Shown here piece by piece: positions 7,458-8,221 of a stretch of DNA of 8,221 nt (its first letter is position 1; each line of letters begins with the position of its first letter). The notes below the pieces were generated by a model, which saw only the letters and a list, made by a program, of their open reading frames with translations, was not told where the DNA came from and ran no database searches. The stretch covers positions 1-8,221 of the forward strand of contig DQVR01000041.1 of the NCBI GenBank assembly GCA_015661645.1. The letters run 5' to 3'. A program made the translations under genes and the position numbers. This DNA is from Pyrodictium delaneyi. GTDB lineage: Archaea > Thermoproteota > Thermoprotei_A > Sulfolobales > Pyrodictiaceae.

Positions 7458-7473
7458 ACTACTTGGGAGTAGT
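7458..7473 (+). other. Hairpin I in the mpgS leader
   Basis: ACTACT (7458-7463) and AGTAGT (7468-7473) form a perfect 6-bp stem with a TGGG tetraloop. It lies 11 bases before a larger hairpin. It would be transcribed as part of the mpgS 5' leader if the promoter lies upstream of it. Confidence 0.45.
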
Positions 7474-7484
7474 AAAGGGCACGA

Positions 7485-7520
7485 GCCTAGCTGCTGTTGC
7501 CCCCTTTACAGCAGGTAGGC
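7485..7520 (+). other. Hairpin II in the mpgS leader, abutting the Shine-Dalgarno site
   Basis: GCCTAGCTGCTGT (7485-7497) pairs with ACAGCAGGTAGGC (7508-7520) at 12 of 13 positions; the exception is G7490 opposite G7515. The loop is the 10-base TGCCCCCTTT. The stem ends one base before the start of AGGAGGTG (7522-7529), so its folding could influence ribosome access. GTAAAGGG at 7472-7479 is an exact reverse complement of CCCTTTAC at 7502-7509, mostly in this loop, so a pseudoknot or a competing fold is possible. The pairing is read directly; an RNA role is inferred. Confidence 0.5.
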
Positions 7521-7522
7521 TA

Positions 7523-7529
7523 GGAGGTG
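7523..7529 (+). promoter_or_regulatory. Shine-Dalgarno site of mpgS
   Basis: GGAGGTG lies 13 bases before the ATG at 7543 and 10 bases before an in-frame TTG at 7540. The long spacing to ATG leaves the TTG as a possible true start; both give an N-terminus that fits the family. Confidence 0.65.
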
Positions 7530-7542
7530 CAGAGCAGCTTTG

Positions 7543-8221
7543 ATGATCAGCTTGCCTACAAGGTTCGAGGCCTACGGTGCGGTCAAGATATTCGAGCTGT
7601 CGAGGGTCCTAGAGCTGGACTCTCTGGGCTTGTCGTCGAAGCCGTCTGGGACCCATACACTAGACTACGAGACGATGGAGGAGTACGCGGCGTCTACGGC
7701 CATAGTTGTACCGGTGAAAGACGAGGAGCTCATAACGCTCGAGGGGGTTCTCCGTGCTATACCGCACGCATCGCCCATAGTACTTGTTTCCGCCTCTCAA
7801 GTCTCCCCGGTAGACATGTATAGTCGTGAAGTGGAGCTGGCCCGTACTCTGCATAGTGTCACTGGCCGAGAGATACTTGTCATACACCAGCGCGACCCAG
7901 CGTGGGCTGAGGTGCTGGCGGGTACACCTCTCGAAGACATGCTGAGTGGCGGCACTGTGAAGAGCGGTAAGGGCGAGGGCATGATACTTGGGGTTCTCGC
8001 GGCGGCTGGGATAGGTGCCCGCTACGTGGGCTTCATAGACAGTGATAACTACGTGCCGGGCGCCGCTAACGAGTACAGTAAGATATACTACGCGGGCTTC
8101 TCGCTCTCGGAATCTCCCTACACGATGGTAAGGATAGTGTGGCACTACAAGGGCAAGCTAGCATCCTCAGACATGTACCTGAGGAAGCGCGGCAGAGTCT
8201 CAATGCACACCAACAGCGTGA
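7543..8221 (+). CDS. mpgS: Mannosyl-3-phosphoglycerate synthase, N-terminal 226 codons (cut by window end)
   Basis: This glycosyltransferase family 55 enzyme moves mannose from GDP-mannose to 3-phosphoglycerate. A phosphatase (MpgP) then yields mannosylglycerate, a cytoplasmic compatible solute used by hyperthermophiles under salt or heat stress. Recognisable blocks are FEAYGAVKIFEL (8-19), VVPVKDE (55-61) of the nucleotide-sugar site, IHQRDPA (114-120), KSGKGEGM (140-147), and GFIDSDNYVPGAANEY (163-178), whose DSD (166-168) is the metal/GDP-mannose DxD motif. YYAGFSLSESPYTMVR (182-197) also matches archaeal MpgS as I remember it. Family members are about 390 aa, so roughly 40% lies beyond the window. 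The reading frame begins after a stop at 7516-7518. ATG 7543 is chosen, and TTG 7540 is an alternative. It faces away from the unknown - strand gene and is preceded by a structured leader. mpgP would be expected downstream. Confidence 0.92.
   Translation, partial: MISLPTRFEAYGAVKIFELSRVLELDSLGLSSKPSGTHTLDYETMEEYAASTAIVVPVKDEELITLEGVLRAIPHASPIVLVSASQVSPVDMYSREVELARTLHSVTGREILVIHQRDPAWAEVLAGTPLEDMLSGGTVKSGKGEGMILGVLAAAGIGARYVGFIDSDNYVPGAANEYSKIYYAGFSLSESPYTMVRIVWHYKGKLASSDMYLRKRGRVSMHTNSV

Larger units (their letters stand above)
7083..7542. other. 460-base intergenic region in two compositional halves
   Basis: Bases 7083-7380 are AT-rich (27-43% GC in sampled 60-base rows). They contain TATA-like sequences and one doubtful 69-codon ORF on the - strand. 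From about 7390 to 7542 GC rises to about 53-57%, with no convincing coding frame but adjacent hairpins before mpgS. The region must hold the promoters of both flanking genes, which diverge from it. Confidence 0.6.

Noticed and set aside
7452..7458. Perfect C/D-box-type box C (ATGATGA) in the GC-rich intergenic block
   Set aside because: No CTGA box D occurs anywhere in the following 85 bases, so it does not form a C/D sRNA.
7660..8145. 161-codon open frame on the - strand opposite mpgS
   Set aside because: It lies opposite a frame with clear MpgS motifs (VVPVKDE, KSGKGEGM, DSDN); it is a shadow frame in GC-rich DNA.
1..8221. CRISPR array, insertion sequence, tRNA or rRNA
   Set aside because: I saw no regularly spaced repeats, no transposase motifs or terminal inverted repeats, and no tRNA or rRNA signature on either strand by eye.

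Overview
The window looks like chromosomal DNA of a hyperthermophilic crenarchaeon, most plausibly a relative of Pyrodictium, Hyperthermus or Pyrolobus. The evidence is GC-rich genes with heavy use of AGG, ATA and CTA codons, a crenarchaeal-style CarB, an ATP-grasp ligase of the LysW-carrier amino-acid pathway, archaeal TATA-like promoters and a mannosyl-3-phosphoglycerate synthase gene. The assignment rests on reading motifs by eye, not on a search.

Left block (8-5304, + strand, about 60-70% GC in sampled rows): a compact arginine/pyrimidine operon. carA (glutaminase subunit) and carB (two-halved ATP-grasp synthetase) together make carbamoyl phosphate. Five bases after carB comes an ArgX/LysX-type ligase, which probably attaches glutamate to the carrier protein LysW for ornithine synthesis. 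Ornithine and carbamoyl phosphate are the two substrates of ornithine carbamoyltransferase, so the operon would supply both branches of arginine synthesis.

Middle block (5433-7082, - strand, about 27-47% GC in sampled rows): one large unrecognised gene for a protein with an N-terminal membrane anchor, a Ser/Thr/Pro/Gln-rich linker and eight cysteines. It converges with the arginine operon. A T-rich tract lies beyond its end, and a strong TATA box lies so close to its GTG that the mRNA is probably almost leaderless.

Intergenic block (7083-7542): the half next to the unknown gene is AT-rich and holds only a doubtful 69-codon ORF. From about 7390 the DNA becomes GC-rich without clear coding. 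This part contains two adjacent hairpins and a possible pseudoknot ending directly at the Shine-Dalgarno site of the next gene.

Right block (7543-8221, + strand): the first 226 codons of mpgS, cut by the window end. MpgS makes the phosphorylated precursor of mannosylglycerate, a compatible solute of hyperthermophiles. The structured leader before mpgS is the most interesting signal in the window.
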